Source: Candidatus Dojkabacteria bacterium (GTDB taxonomy: Bacteria; Patescibacteria; Dojkabacteria; SC72; JAFGCJ01). From it: a DNA stretch of 62,923 nt. The position numbers were made by a program, and so were the translations under genes. Location of the stretch: assembly GCA_016932785.1 (NCBI GenBank), contig JAFGCJ010000007.1:1-62923 (forward strand), given 5' to 3'. Shown one piece after another: positions 1 through 9,337 of this stretch (positions within the stretch are counted from its first letter, which is position 1; each line of letters opens with the position of its first letter). The notes beneath the pieces are model-generated. The model made no database searches, was not told the DNA's origin, and saw nothing but the letters and a program-made list of their open reading frames with translations.

Positions 1-650
<650 letters not shown>

Positions 651-807
651 ATGTCTTAAAGTTCTATTCAGTTTTGAGCGTGCAAAATTCGCATCTTGCT
701 CGACGAGAAGCATGGCTTCAAGTCTCGCGAGCATGATTTCTTGCACTTTGAAAGTAACTAAAATATACAAGTCGCTAGACTTAACGACTTAACATTTGAG
801 TTGTTTG

Positions 808-925
808 GCCTGGCGGCTGTAGAGGAGTGGAACTACCTGATCCCATCCCGAACTCAGAAGTAAAACGCTCCATCGCCTAAGATACTTTGATCGCGAGGTC
901 ATGGGAAAATAGGTCGTCGCCAGGA
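808..925 (+). rRNA. rrf: 5S ribosomal RNA
   Basis: About 118 nt, closed by the terminal helix CCTGGCG (809-815) with CGCCAGG (918-924). The interior has the usual 5S hallmarks: CCCATCCCGAACTCAGAAG in loop B-C, and a GATCGCGAGGTCATGGGA segment. It lies 157 nt after the 23S, in standard rRNA operon order. Boundaries are uncertain by a few bases. The run of T after 925 may be part of a terminator, but I see no separate strong hairpin. Confidence 0.93.
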
Positions 926-1107
926 TTTTTGTTCTGTGTTATCACTCTGGATTTCCAATTGATTATTACAAAATAGAAATTGTTTAAGGGTGTTGTCTAT
1001 TGCGAGTATCCTGAAAGGGTAACTCAAAATAGAGTCAAACCATATATAATGAGTATGTGGGATTTGTCTTTTGGCTATAGGATATTAGCAATATTGATTT
1101 CATAATC

Positions 1108-1136
1108 TTGAAACATCTATCCATCGAATATATAAT
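1108..1136 (+). promoter_or_regulatory. Sigma-70-type promoter of rpsA operon
   Basis: TTGAAA at 1108-1113 and TATAAT at 1131-1136 are separated by exactly 17 nt. The predicted start is near 1143, giving a ~50-nt leader that contains the Shine-Dalgarno-like AGGAAAGGTGG at 1174-1184. The rest of the 926-1194 gap is AT-rich with nothing else I can assign. Confidence 0.75.
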
Positions 1137-1194
1137 TCCGTCGAATTCAAGTATTTATTTGATTCAAAAAACTAGGAAAGGTGGTTTCTTATAA

Positions 1195-2358
1195 ATGCCG
1201 AAAACAAAAGATAAATCTGATAAGGTTAAAGACCCTGTTGACAAGGATCCTCTGAAGGCTCAAATGAGGAGCTATCTAGATGATAGTGACCACTTACCAA
1301 AGAAAATTTCCGCTGGTGATATTGTTGAAGGAACGGTCGTAGATGTCCGTCCAAATTCTCTTTTGGTAGATGTGGGATATAAGTCAGAGGGTGTAATAGC
1401 CGGAAAAGAGTTGAAGTCTGATCTAGATGATGTTGACGCACTAAAGGTTGGAGATAGAATACTGGTGTATGTTGTTACCCCTGAAGATGAAGAGGGTCAG
1501 TTGGTCCTTTCTCTTAGGAGAACAGAAGCGGCCAGACATTGGATGAAGCTTGAGACGGCTAAGGAGGATAATGATGTAGTTGAAGTAGTTGTCGTAGAGT
1601 CAAACAATGGCGGTGTGATCTGTGATCTTTGTGAGGGTATAAGAGGATTTATTCCTACTTCTCAGCTTGATGCTTCCAGGGTTTATGCCAATGGACAGAG
1701 AATGGTTGGTCATGATATTTCAAGTCGGGTACAGGAAAGGTTATCTTCGCTTGTCGGAGAAAAGATCAAAACGAGAATCATTGAGTTAGATAGGGACAAG
1801 AATAGAATAATTCTTTCTGAGAAGATGGTAACCCAGGCCAGAGACCTCGAGAAACGAGAGAATACTTTGCGCTCAATCAAAGAGGGCGACGTGTTAGAAG
1901 GTGAAGTTAGTGGTATCACACCTTTTGGTGTATTTGTTAACGCTCAGGGTCTTGAAGGGTTGGTTCACCTCTCGGAGCTTTCTTGGGACAAAGTAGAAAA
2001 TACAGGTGACCTATACGGCGTTGGTGATAAGGTAAAGGTACAGGTTATTGGTATCACTGACGGTGGAAAAAGGGTAGCCTACAGTATTAAGAGGCTCCAG
2101 GAAGATCCTTGGGAAGAGGCAATATCAAAGTATAAGATTGGAGATATTGTGGATGGTACTGTACAGAAAGTAGTTAACTATGGTGCTTTTGTCAGGATAG
2201 GTGAAGGCCTTAACGGTCTTGTTCATATATCTGAAATGTCCAACAATCTTGTGCGAAATCCAAGAGATATTGTCAAAGAGGGTGAAAAAGTTAAGGTCAA
2301 GATACTTTCTGTATCCAAGACTGAGAGACACTTGGGATTGAGTTTGAAAAGGGTCTAG
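1195..2358 (+). CDS. rpsA: Ribosomal protein S1-like protein, four S1 domains
   Basis: A 387-residue RNA-binding protein with four successive OB-fold S1 motifs, at about 40-108, 124-195, 231-300 and 316-386. Each starts with a GD(I/V)V(E/D)GTV-type strand. Repeats 3 and 4 are the most canonical (GITPFGVFV...GLVHLSELSW and NYGAFV...GLVHISEMS). E. coli S1 has six repeats; four is common outside Proteobacteria, so the length is not a truncation. Its role is to bind mRNA on the 30S subunit and help initiation, which is relevant here because many genes in the window lack a Shine-Dalgarno. Start ATG 1195 has a strong SD 10 nt upstream and a consensus promoter. It is followed 16 bp later by clpC and is probably cotranscribed with it. 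Confidence 0.93.
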   Translation: MPKTKDKSDKVKDPVDKDPLKAQMRSYLDDSDHLPKKISAGDIVEGTVVDVRPNSLLVDVGYKSEGVIAGKELKSDLDDVDALKVGDRILVYVVTPEDEEGQLVLSLRRTEAARHWMKLETAKEDNDVVEVVVVESNNGGVICDLCEGIRGFIPTSQLDASRVYANGQRMVGHDISSRVQERLSSLVGEKIKTRIIELDRDKNRIILSEKMVTQARDLEKRENTLRSIKEGDVLEGEVSGITPFGVFVNAQGLEGLVHLSELSWDKVENTGDLYGVGDKVKVQVIGITDGGKRVAYSIKRLQEDPWEEAISKYKIGDIVDGTVQKVVNYGAFVRIGEGLNGLVHISEMSNNLVRNPRDIVKEGEKVKVKILSVSKTERHLGLSLKRV

Positions 2359-2374
2359 AATATAATCACAAATA

Positions 2375-4891
2375 ATGAGTAATCCGTTCAGGCTACTAAC
2401 AGAAAATGCAAAATCTGCCCTGAAAATCTCCTCTGTGGTTGCAGATAGGATGGGTGCCAGGGATATTATGCCTCTACACCTATTTATATCATTGCTTCTT
2501 GTTAAAGAGGGTATTGCATCTCGTGTCCTTTCAGCTATGAAGATCGATATCGATCAGACGTTGGAGTCGTTTGCTAAAGGTGTCGACTTATCTGATATTA
2601 GGGATACAAGATTAACTAAAGGCATTAAGGATATATCTTCAGACATGAAGGCACTAATAAGTCGTGCATATAGCATAGCAAGACAGAACAGGCATGTGTA
2701 TGTTGGTACGGAGCATCTTCTTTTGGCGATACTTGATGATGATAGTGCTGGATTCGTTCGTGATTTAGAAACTTCGGGGTTGAAGGTTAATGATATAAAA
2801 AAGAATATACTGAATTTTACAACTTACCCTGAGGGTGTTCTTTCGAGATCTGGAAGGAAACGGGTTACTGGAAAGCCTACGGCGCTTGAAGTTTTTGGCA
2901 GAGATTTAACAGAAATTGCTAGAAGAGGTCTTCTTGATCCGATCGTTGGGCGTGAAGATGAAATCAATCAGATAATTAAGGTTCTTTCGAGGAGGAGGAA
3001 GAACAATGCTGTTGTTGTTGGAGAGGCCGGAGTAGGAAAAACAGCGCTTGTGGAGGGGTTGGCTCAAAGAATTGTTTCGGGCAATGTTCCAGAATCTCTA
3101 AGGGATGCAAAGATAGTATCTCTTGATGTGACGGGTATTGTTGCCGGGAGCAAGATGAGAGGGGATATGGAAGAAAAAATGATGGCGGTAATAAATGAAG
3201 TTTCCAGTAGCCCAAATATTATTTTGTTCATAGATGAGATTCATACAATATTGGGAGTTGGGGGCGCTGTTGGTGGAGGGCTTGATTTGGCGGGGGTACT
3301 GAAACCTGCTCTTGTCCACGGCAATTTTAGGTGTATTGGTGCTACTACTGCTGCAGATTACAGCAGGTATTTTGAGGATGATGCTGCGCTTAGCAGGAGA
3401 TTTCAAAGGATTTTAGTTGAGGAGCCGTCCGTTGAAGAAGCTGTCGAAATATTAAAGAGGATAAGACCGCTGCTTGAGTCGCATCATAATGTTGTTATAA
3501 CGGATGAGGCTGTTGAAACGGCTGTGAGGTTATCAGATCAGTATGTCAGCGATAGATATTTACCTGATAAGGCCATTGATCTTATGGATGAAGCTGCTGC
3601 TACAAGAAGGCTTCAGCTTGAGGGTAAGTATAACGAGTTAGGTGATGTTCGGTCTAAATATAGAGAAATTATTAAAGCGAAAGAGGGGGCTATAAGAAAG
3701 GGTGATATCGATTCGGCTTCTGACCTTAGAAAACAAGAGGAGGTTGTGAAGGCCGAGATGACTGATTTGAAAAAGAAGAGAGGCGAAGGTAAAAAGTCTA
3801 AGGAATACCATGTTAATGTAGGCATAATTAGAGAAATTGTTTCTAAATGGACGGGAATACCACTGACCACATTAGGAGCAGAGGAATCCTCATCACTTAT
3901 AAATCTGGAGGATGTCCTTGAGTCCAAAGTCATTGGACAACAGGAGGCTGTTGAGAAGGTTGCCGCTGCCATTAAGCGTGCGAGAACAGGTGTCACAAGC
4001 GGGGAGAGGCCATGGGCATCGTTCCTGTTCCTTGGTCCTACTGGTGTTGGTAAAACAGAGTTGGCTAAGGTATTAACAAAGACTCTTTTTGGTGAGGAGG
4101 ATAGACTTATTCAGATTGATATGAGTGAAATGATGGAGATGCATAGTGTTTCCAAGCTTATCGGTTCTCCTCCTGGATATGTAGGGTATAGAGAGGGGGG
4201 GCAGCTTACTGAGCAGGTAAGGAAACAGCCGCACTCTGTTATTCTTTTTGATGAGATTGAAAAAGCTCACATTGACGTTCTTAATATCTTGCTTCAGATC
4301 CTTGAGTATGGTCATCTAACAGATGGAAAAGGCCGCAGAGTGAATTTTAAAAATACCGTTATAATTCTCACTTCAAACATTGGTGCTGAAGAGATTGGTA
4401 GAGACAAAGTTCTTGGTTTCAGGGCTGAAGAGGACGATGAGGAAAGAAGCGACGAAAATATCGAGGGAGCCTATGAAGGGATGAAGGAAACGCTTCTTAA
4501 GAAGTTAAGAGACGATATTAGACCTGAGCTTCTTAACCGTCTCGACGATATTGTTATATTTCGATCTCTTACAAGAAAGGATGCAAAGAATATTGTAGAT
4601 CTTCTTCTTGATGAGCTAAATGAGCGTTTGGAAGAAGAAGGAGTTGAGGTTGTCCTTGATGCGTCGGCTGTAGATTTCATTGTTGAAAAAGGATTTAGTG
4701 AGGACTATGGAGCGCGCCCTCTCAGACGTACTATTCAGGATTATGTTGAAACTCCAATTGCTTCGTATCTTCTGAGATACGGTGGGGGATTGGTTTGGAA
4801 GGGTAAGGGAAAGAAATCGAGCAGGAAAAAGAAGGTAAATATCAAAAAATCTAAGAAAGCTGAGAAGCTAATCGTTTCTAAAGGGAAATAA
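2375..4891 (+). CDS. clpC: ATP-dependent Clp protease ATP-binding subunit ClpC
   Basis: An 838-residue AAA+ unfoldase that feeds substrates to ClpP. An N-terminal Clp repeat domain (~1-150) is followed by AAA module 1 with Walker A GEAGVGKT (~216-223) and Walker B ILFIDEIH (~283-290). A charged coiled middle segment (~400-480) comes next, then AAA module 2 with GPTGVGKT (~553-560) and VILFDEIEKAH (~620). The LGF tripeptide in IGRDKVLGFRAEED matches the ClpP-docking loop of ClpC/ClpA-type proteins. The C-terminus is an unusual Lys/Ser-rich tail of about 35 residues (KGKKSSRKKK), absent from typical ClpC. No clpP is in the window. It lies between rpsA and radA with 2 bp to radA, an arrangement resembling the clpC-radA pairing of Firmicutes. 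Confidence 0.95.
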   Translation: MSNPFRLLTENAKSALKISSVVADRMGARDIMPLHLFISLLLVKEGIASRVLSAMKIDIDQTLESFAKGVDLSDIRDTRLTKGIKDISSDMKALISRAYSIARQNRHVYVGTEHLLLAILDDDSAGFVRDLETSGLKVNDIKKNILNFTTYPEGVLSRSGRKRVTGKPTALEVFGRDLTEIARRGLLDPIVGREDEINQIIKVLSRRRKNNAVVVGEAGVGKTALVEGLAQRIVSGNVPESLRDAKIVSLDVTGIVAGSKMRGDMEEKMMAVINEVSSSPNIILFIDEIHTILGVGGAVGGGLDLAGVLKPALVHGNFRCIGATTAADYSRYFEDDAALSRRFQRILVEEPSVEEAVEILKRIRPLLESHHNVVITDEAVETAVRLSDQYVSDRYLPDKAIDLMDEAAATRRLQLEGKYNELGDVRSKYREIIKAKEGAIRKGDIDSASDLRKQEEVVKAEMTDLKKKRGEGKKSKEYHVNVGIIREIVSKWTGIPLTTLGAEESSSLINLEDVLESKVIGQQEAVEKVAAAIKRARTGVTSGERPWASFLFLGPTGVGKTELAKVLTKTLFGEEDRLIQIDMSEMMEMHSVSKLIGSPPGYVGYREGGQLTEQVRKQPHSVILFDEIEKAHIDVLNILLQILEYGHLTDGKGRRVNFKNTVIILTSNIGAEEIGRDKVLGFRAEEDDEERSDENIEGAYEGMKETLLKKLRDDIRPELLNRLDDIVIFRSLTRKDAKNIVDLLLDELNERLEEEGVEVVLDASAVDFIVEKGFSEDYGARPLRRTIQDYVETPIASYLLRYGGGLVWKGKGKKSSRKKKVNIKKSKKAEKLIVSKGK

Positions 4892-4893
4892 GC

Positions 4894-6228
4894 TTGCAAA
4901 AATCTTCAGAAAAGACAGTTTATATATGTCGCAGCTGTGGATACCAGAGTACAAAGTGGTCTGGTAAATGTTTAGGATGTGGTGAGTGGGATACCCTTGA
5001 AGAGAATGTTACGGTGGATGCTGCTGAATCGAAAAAAGTTAATCCTGCAAAAGTTGTTGATTTTTCAAGACCTTCCAAGAATGAGAAGAAGGGAAGATTT
5101 ACTCTTGGCATGAAGGAAGTGGAACGAGTGCTTGGAGGTGGGGTTGTTTCAGGAGAAGTTGTTCTAGTAAGTGGTGAACCAGGAATTGGTAAGTCTACCC
5201 TCCTTATGCAGGTTTTTCAAAATGTTTCAAATAAGAATGAGGTTATGTATGTTAGCGGGGAGGAATCTCTTGGGCAAATCTCTTCCAGGTTTGAAAGACT
5301 TTCATTGTCTGGACAAAGTAAAGATCCAGGCTTAAAAAACCTTAAATTTACAGAAGAGACTAATGTTGACAGTGTGATTTCGGCTATAGAGCAGATGAAA
5401 CCTGCCATGGTAGCTGTAGATTCTATTCAGTCTATGTTTACTGAAGATGTGAGGAGTTTTGCTGGGAGCGTATCACAGGTTAGGGAGTGTGGCATGAGGC
5501 TTACAAGATGTGCAAAGAGATTAAGAATACCGATATTTATAGTAGGCCAGGTAACTAAAGAAGGAGTGGTGGCTGGCCCAAAGGTTCTTGAGCATGTGGT
5601 AGATGCGGTTCTTTATTTTGAGGGAGATGATTTTGGAATGTACCGTATACTTAGGGCACTGAAAAATCGTTTTGGTACGACTGATGAGGTGGGAATTTTT
5701 GAGATGACAACGAAGGGACTTAAGGAGGTGGATGATCCCACAAGTGTTTTCTGTGAGTCCGGGAAGAAAAGATCTCCGGGTGTTGTGGTATCGGCAATTT
5801 TCAAGGGTTCTAGAGTGATATTTGTTGAAGTTCAGGCTCTAACCTCTGGTGCTGCGTTTGGATCTCCACGAAGAATGCCCAATGGGTTTGGTAAATCCAG
5901 GCTTGAGATGCTCTGTGCTGTTTTAGGAAGAAGGGCTGGGGTGAATCTATTTGATGACGATGTATTTGTAAACATAATGGGTGGTGTAAGGGTGGATGAT
6001 CCTTCTTTGGATCTTGCGATTTGTATGGCTGTTGTTTCTGCAAAGAAAGATAAACCAATTCCAGCAGGGTGTGTTTTTGTAGGCGAGGTTGGGTTATCAG
6101 GACGGGTACGTGAGGTACCATTTCAGGGAAAAATGGAGGCAGAAGCTAAGAGAAGAGGCCTCAAGGTTATCGGAGGGAGTAAATCAGACAAAGACCTTTA
6201 CGACCTGATAAGAAGTGTATTAAAGTAG
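4894..6228 (+). CDS. radA: DNA repair protein RadA (Sms)
   Basis: A 444-residue branch-migration ATPase that acts with RecA in recombination and natural transformation. It has an N-terminal zinc finger with Cys12, Cys15, Cys26 and Cys29. The RecA-like core has Walker A GEPGIGKST (~95-103), and the RadA-specific LKNRFG motif lies at about 256-261. A C-terminal Lon-protease-like domain contains the GGVRVDDPSLDLAI stretch. The start is TTG 4894, 2 bp after clpC, with AAGGG about 8 nt upstream. A functional link to the comEA/comEC genes at 36.6-39.7 kb is plausible, because RadA promotes integration of transforming DNA. Length and motifs are normal. Confidence 0.95.
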   Translation: MQKSSEKTVYICRSCGYQSTKWSGKCLGCGEWDTLEENVTVDAAESKKVNPAKVVDFSRPSKNEKKGRFTLGMKEVERVLGGGVVSGEVVLVSGEPGIGKSTLLMQVFQNVSNKNEVMYVSGEESLGQISSRFERLSLSGQSKDPGLKNLKFTEETNVDSVISAIEQMKPAMVAVDSIQSMFTEDVRSFAGSVSQVRECGMRLTRCAKRLRIPIFIVGQVTKEGVVAGPKVLEHVVDAVLYFEGDDFGMYRILRALKNRFGTTDEVGIFEMTTKGLKEVDDPTSVFCESGKKRSPGVVVSAIFKGSRVIFVEVQALTSGAAFGSPRRMPNGFGKSRLEMLCAVLGRRAGVNLFDDDVFVNIMGGVRVDDPSLDLAICMAVVSAKKDKPIPAGCVFVGEVGLSGRVREVPFQGKMEAEAKRRGLKVIGGSKSDKDLYDLIRSVLK

Positions 6229-6320
6229 AGTTAAATCCCCATTCGTAACATTATTTCAAAGCGACAAAGTTTCGTAACAGTTACCCAAAACTCAAATTCT
6301 GTCCTGCAAGGTTTTGTAGC

Positions 6321-6409
6321 TCTCTATCCTGTCAGTCCGGCACATTTCTTATTCTTGACAAAATAGTGATGTTAGTGTAATATGTGGACAACTTATTACA
6401 GGATAGAGA
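6321..6409. repeat. 12-bp perfect inverted repeat flanking a promoter
   Basis: TCTCTATCCTGT at 6321-6332 and ACAGGATAGAGA at 6398-6409 are exact reverse complements. They sit on either side of the promoter at 6355-6383. As RNA only the right arm would be transcribed, so a DNA-level role (operator pair or looping) is more likely than a hairpin. The function is inference only. Confidence 0.6.
6355..6383 (+). promoter_or_regulatory. Consensus promoter of the tandem-hairpin ncRNA
   Basis: A perfect -35 TTGACA (6355-6360) and -10 TAATAT (6378-6383) with 17-nt spacing. The predicted start is near 6390. No open reading frame of note follows before the terminator ending at 6699, so the product is an untranslated RNA or a long rho leader. 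Confidence 0.75.
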
Positions 6410-6700
6410 TTAGAAATACTATAAGGTCTTGTTGTAGGTGATCTTTAATTACGTATATTACTGAGTAGGTTCCTCCCAGGGTCTGGTTTAGCTAAAAACT
6501 ATTACTGGTCCCTCGGAAGAGCCTGCTTGTTTGTGATCTTCTCCCAGGGTCTGGTTTAGCTAAAAACTAACACTGGTCCCTCGGAGAAGTTCATAAAAGA
6601 TCTCTAAAAAACGGGAAATAAGTTAGTTGTTCCTCGGTATGACTGTCACCTGCTGATGGCCATATCGGGGTCGGTTGGGGCAGTACCGATCCCGTTTTTC
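6390..6700 (+). ncRNA. Candidate structured ncRNA with two tandem hairpin domains
   Basis: This ~310-nt transcript has two copies of one domain, 68 nt apart. Copy 1 has an inner stem AGGGTCTGGT (6478-6487) with ACTGGTCCCT (6504-6513). Copy 2 has the same stem at 6546-6555 and 6572-6581. Both have a nearly identical loop containing the palindrome TTTAGCTAAA. The outer stems differ in sequence but keep pairing: copy 1 GTAGGTTCCTCC (6465-6476) with GGAAGAGCCTGC (6515-6526), copy 2 CTTCTCC (6538-6544) with GGAGAAG (6583-6589). That compensatory divergence supports a real RNA structure. The RNA ends in a terminator-type domain. It does not match 6S, SRP, RNase P, tmRNA or any riboswitch I know. 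It could be a free RNA or a cis element for rho. Confidence 0.7.
6607..6699 (+). terminator. Terminator-like closing domain of the ncRNA
   Basis: AAAAACGGGA (6607-6616) pairs perfectly with TCCCGTTTTT (6690-6699). A further TCGGTA/TACCGA pair (6634-6639 with 6684-6689) stacks nearby. The 3' strand ends in five T residues. The long apical region contains further short pairings, so this may be a structured domain rather than a plain terminator. Confidence 0.6.
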
Positions 6701-6712
6701 ACCTTTATCGAT

Positions 6713-6741
6713 TTGACATCCTCTCGTTTTGTAAATATTAT
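6713..6741 (+). promoter_or_regulatory. Consensus promoter upstream of rho
   Basis: TTGACA (6713-6718), 17 nt, then TATTAT (6736-6741). The predicted start is near 6748, just after the terminator-like domain. A second -10-like TATAAT at 6781-6786, close to the GTG start at 6805, could give a very short leader. Confidence 0.7.
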
Positions 6742-6804
6742 TCTTATGTATACCTTTCCATTTAATAGTTTTCTCTTGTATATAATCTTTTATCTTTTTG
6801 CATC

Positions 6805-8064
6805 GTGAATTATTCAGAATTAAGCAGTAAAACTGCTACGCAGTTGCGTGCTCTTGCAAAGAAGGTTGGAGTCCAAGAACCTTCGAAAATTAAAGAAAAG
6901 AGTGAACTAATTAAACAGATACTTATTGATGTATCGAAAAAAGAAGGGTATCAGTATGTCGAAGGTATTCTTGAGGTTATGAATGATAGAACCCATGGTG
7001 TTGTTCGAACAGGTGGAGTACTTCAGGGTGAAGCTGATGCTTACATTTCTGGGACACAAATAAGAAAGTTTAGACTTAGAACGGGTGATATTATTTGTGG
7101 ACCTGCAAGACAGCCTAAGGAAAATGAGAAATATCTTAGTCTTTTGAGAGTTGATACTGTATGGGGAAAAGAGCCTAAGGATATGATAAAGAGACCTATT
7201 TTCGAAAAATCAACCCCAATCTATCCAGATCAACAGATCAAACTTGAAACAAAATCAGACGTTCTTTCAACAAGGATAATCGACTTGCTTTGTCCTATTG
7301 GTTATGGGCAAAGGGGTATGATTGTTTCGCCTCCTAAGGCTGGTAAAACATGGCTTCTAACAGATATTGCTCATGGTGTTGCAGAAAATCATCCTGATGT
7401 GGATCTTATGGTGGTTTTGGTTGGTGAACGTCCTGAAGAGGTAACTCATATTGATCGTGAGGTTAAGGGTGAGGTCTTTGCGTCTAACTTCGATGAAAAG
7501 CCTGAAGAGAACACAAGAGTCGCTGAGGTTGCGCTGGAGAAGGCCAAAAGGATGGTGGAGCAGGGACGAAATGTTATGATACTTATGGATAGTATTACCC
7601 GTCTTGCCCGTGCTTATAATATTACAATGCCTACATCAGGTAAAACACTATCGGGTGGTTTTGATCCTGTAGCATTGTTCCCTCCAAAGAGATTCTTTGG
7701 TGCTGCAAGAAACATTGAGAATGGTGGAAGTTTGACAATTATTGCAACGGCTCTTATTGACACAGGTAGCAGAATGGATGATTTGGTTTATGAGGAGTTT
7801 AAGGGAACGGGAAATATGGAACTTCATCTTGATAGGAATCTCCAAGAAAAGAGAATATATCCTGCAATCGATGTTATTAGATCAGGTACTAGACGTGAGG
7901 AGTTGCTTCTTGATAAAGAGGTCCTTAATCAGTCCTGGAGGGTTAGAAGGATGCTGGAAGCTCTTCCTCAGGATGAGAATCCTACAGAGGTTCTTGTAGA
8001 GAGGATGAAGAGAACAAAAGATAATAAGGAGTTTCTTGCCACACTGCATGAGAGTGTAGGGTAA
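6805..8064 (+). CDS. rho: Transcription termination factor Rho
   Basis: A 419-residue hexameric RNA helicase that terminates untranslated transcripts. An N-terminal helix bundle (~1-45) is followed by a cold-shock-like RNA-binding domain (~50-125, with GVVRTGGVLQGEADAYIS). The ATPase core has a P-loop PPKAGKT (~176-182), the Walker-B-like VMILMDSITRLARAYN, and GGFDPVALFPPKRFFGAARN spanning Q-loop and R-loop residues. Length is typical, with no large insertion. The start is GTG 6805, with no Shine-Dalgarno in the T-rich sequence before it. A ~575-bp upstream region with its own promoters and structured RNA precedes it. Rho is often autoregulated by its leader, but nothing here proves that. Confidence 0.96.
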   Translation: MNYSELSSKTATQLRALAKKVGVQEPSKIKEKSELIKQILIDVSKKEGYQYVEGILEVMNDRTHGVVRTGGVLQGEADAYISGTQIRKFRLRTGDIICGPARQPKENEKYLSLLRVDTVWGKEPKDMIKRPIFEKSTPIYPDQQIKLETKSDVLSTRIIDLLCPIGYGQRGMIVSPPKAGKTWLLTDIAHGVAENHPDVDLMVVLVGERPEEVTHIDREVKGEVFASNFDEKPEENTRVAEVALEKAKRMVEQGRNVMILMDSITRLARAYNITMPTSGKTLSGGFDPVALFPPKRFFGAARNIENGGSLTIIATALIDTGSRMDDLVYEEFKGTGNMELHLDRNLQEKRIYPAIDVIRSGTRREELLLDKEVLNQSWRVRRMLEALPQDENPTEVLVERMKRTKDNKEFLATLHESVG

Positions 8065-8168
8065 AAATCTTATTAGAACTTGACTTGTTGTTGCGGCTTT
8101 GCGTTGTGCTTAGTTTCCATATCCTATATAATTATTACTATATAATTAACTTAGGATTTCCGCTTACA

Positions 8169-8747
8169 ATGGCGATGGGTGTTTATTTTGATGTGGATGA
8201 ACATAGTTTTACTGTAGAAACATACGGTCCCGCATGGGTGGAGAATACAGAAGGATGTTTGCATTCTTTTGGAGAAAGGGCTGGATGGTCAGAGTTTGAT
8301 ATCGTGCGTGCGCAGTTAGGTCCTGATGGTTTCGAGACAGGGGTGGATTTAGATCTTCTGGCGGGTGATTCTGATTTCATTGTGGTGGTAGGTGGTGTAG
8401 GAAAGGGAGACGAAATTGAGGCCAGGGCTGTTCGTGTCTATGTTATTGATCATAGTATTCAGACCCCGACTGATTCAGGTCTTAAGGTATCTTGTTGTCT
8501 GCGTAGGTCGGTAGCATATGATTTTTACAGTGGACTCGGTACATCGCCCGAATGGGAATCAAGACCTAGAGTATTTGACCATCGTGCCTGGTTAGATTTA
8601 TCTGAGCTTAGAGGTTCTTCTGGCACAAGGTTCATCACTTCTCACCCTTCACAAAAAAACGACGATAGAAGACCGGCGTCGGGTGGAGATCAGTTTATTA
8701 TTAATACCTTGATAGGTATATTTTTTTGTAAGGTTGCCAGGACGTAA
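8169..8747 (+). CDS. Hypothetical protein
   Basis: I do not recognise this protein of about 192 residues. I chose ATG 8169 because the upstream in-frame stretch (from 8085) overlaps a promoter-like AT-rich segment with two TATATAAT boxes near 8122-8145. The sequence is acidic in its first half (VYFDVDEHSFTVETYGPAW; DLDLLAGDSDFIVVVGGVGKG) and more polar and basic near the end. No signal peptide is evident; a short hydrophobic stretch lies near the C-terminus (FIINTLIGIFF). The alternating hydrophobic pattern suggests a beta-rich fold. It lies between rho and the convergent ilvN with about 100 bp of unassigned sequence after it. Confidence 0.55.
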   Translation: MAMGVYFDVDEHSFTVETYGPAWVENTEGCLHSFGERAGWSEFDIVRAQLGPDGFETGVDLDLLAGDSDFIVVVGGVGKGDEIEARAVRVYVIDHSIQTPTDSGLKVSCCLRRSVAYDFYSGLGTSPEWESRPRVFDHRAWLDLSELRGSSGTRFITSHPSQKNDDRRPASGGDQFIINTLIGIFFCKVART

Positions 8748-8847
8748 TTAATTTGCTAGTTTTTTCACCTGATTCTCCGGTCTCAGCTTCCTAACCTCTG
8801 TGCCAGCTCTCCAAATCTCTCTGTTATTAAGTTCTTTAGTTCCTTGT

Positions 8848-9327
8848 CTAGCGTTCCATTGCGGTGATTCCAGTTCTTGCTATCTCCTCGATTCCGAAAT
8901 CTTCAAGTATTTTTACAGCAGACTCAATCTTTTCTGGAGATCCAATTATTTCAACAATCATAGAGTCTTTTTGCACGTCGACGATGTTTCCTCTGAAAAT
9001 GCTTGTTAAGTCGGATACTTCTGCACGGTTTCCGTTTTTGGCAGACACCTTGATTAAGGCGAGTTCCCTCTCAACGTGAGGCGATTCGGTAATATTTACG
9101 ACTTTTGTTACCTCAACAATTTTTTGAAGCTGCCGAATAATTTGTTCGATAATTTCACCTTCGCTGTGGCTTACCCCCAGTGTAATACGCGAGATTCCTT
9201 TAGTTTCTGTTTTGCATGCAGTTATAGTCTCGACGTTGTACATTTTCTTTCTGATGAGAGACATCATCTTATTCAGGACACCAGGTTTGTTTTCTGCAAA
9301 TACTAGTAAAATGTAATTTTTTCTCAT
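8848..9327 (-). CDS. ilvN: Acetolactate synthase small (regulatory) subunit
   Basis: A 159-residue regulatory partner of IlvB that confers valine feedback control and stimulates activity. The N-terminal ACT domain (~1-75) has the family pattern YILLVFAENKPGVLNKMMSL and the ISRITLGV strand. The C-terminal half (~80-159) matches the IlvN C-domain (ALIKVSAKNGNRAEV...IVEIIGSPEKIES...FGIEEIARTG). Length is normal. The gene follows ilvB by 9 bp and is in the same transcript, so it shares the leader-peptide attenuator at 11104-11209. Most CPR genomes lack branched-chain biosynthesis, so the intact regulatory subunit argues that valine/leucine control is still meaningful. Confidence 0.94.
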   Translation of the reverse strand: MRKNYILLVFAENKPGVLNKMMSLIRKKMYNVETITACKTETKGISRITLGVSHSEGEIIEQIIRQLQKIVEVTKVVNITESPHVERELALIKVSAKNGNRAEVSDLTSIFRGNIVDVQKDSMIVEIIGSPEKIESAVKILEDFGIEEIARTGITAMER

Positions 9328-9337
9328 GAATTTTGGA

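Noticed and set aside
6390..6700. 6S RNA, SRP RNA, tmRNA or a preQ1 riboswitch
   Set aside because: There is no long single-bubble hairpin (6S), no GGAAG-type SRP helix 8, no tRNA-like ends, and the TAGCTAAAAACTA loop resembles preQ1 aptamers only in a few A residues.
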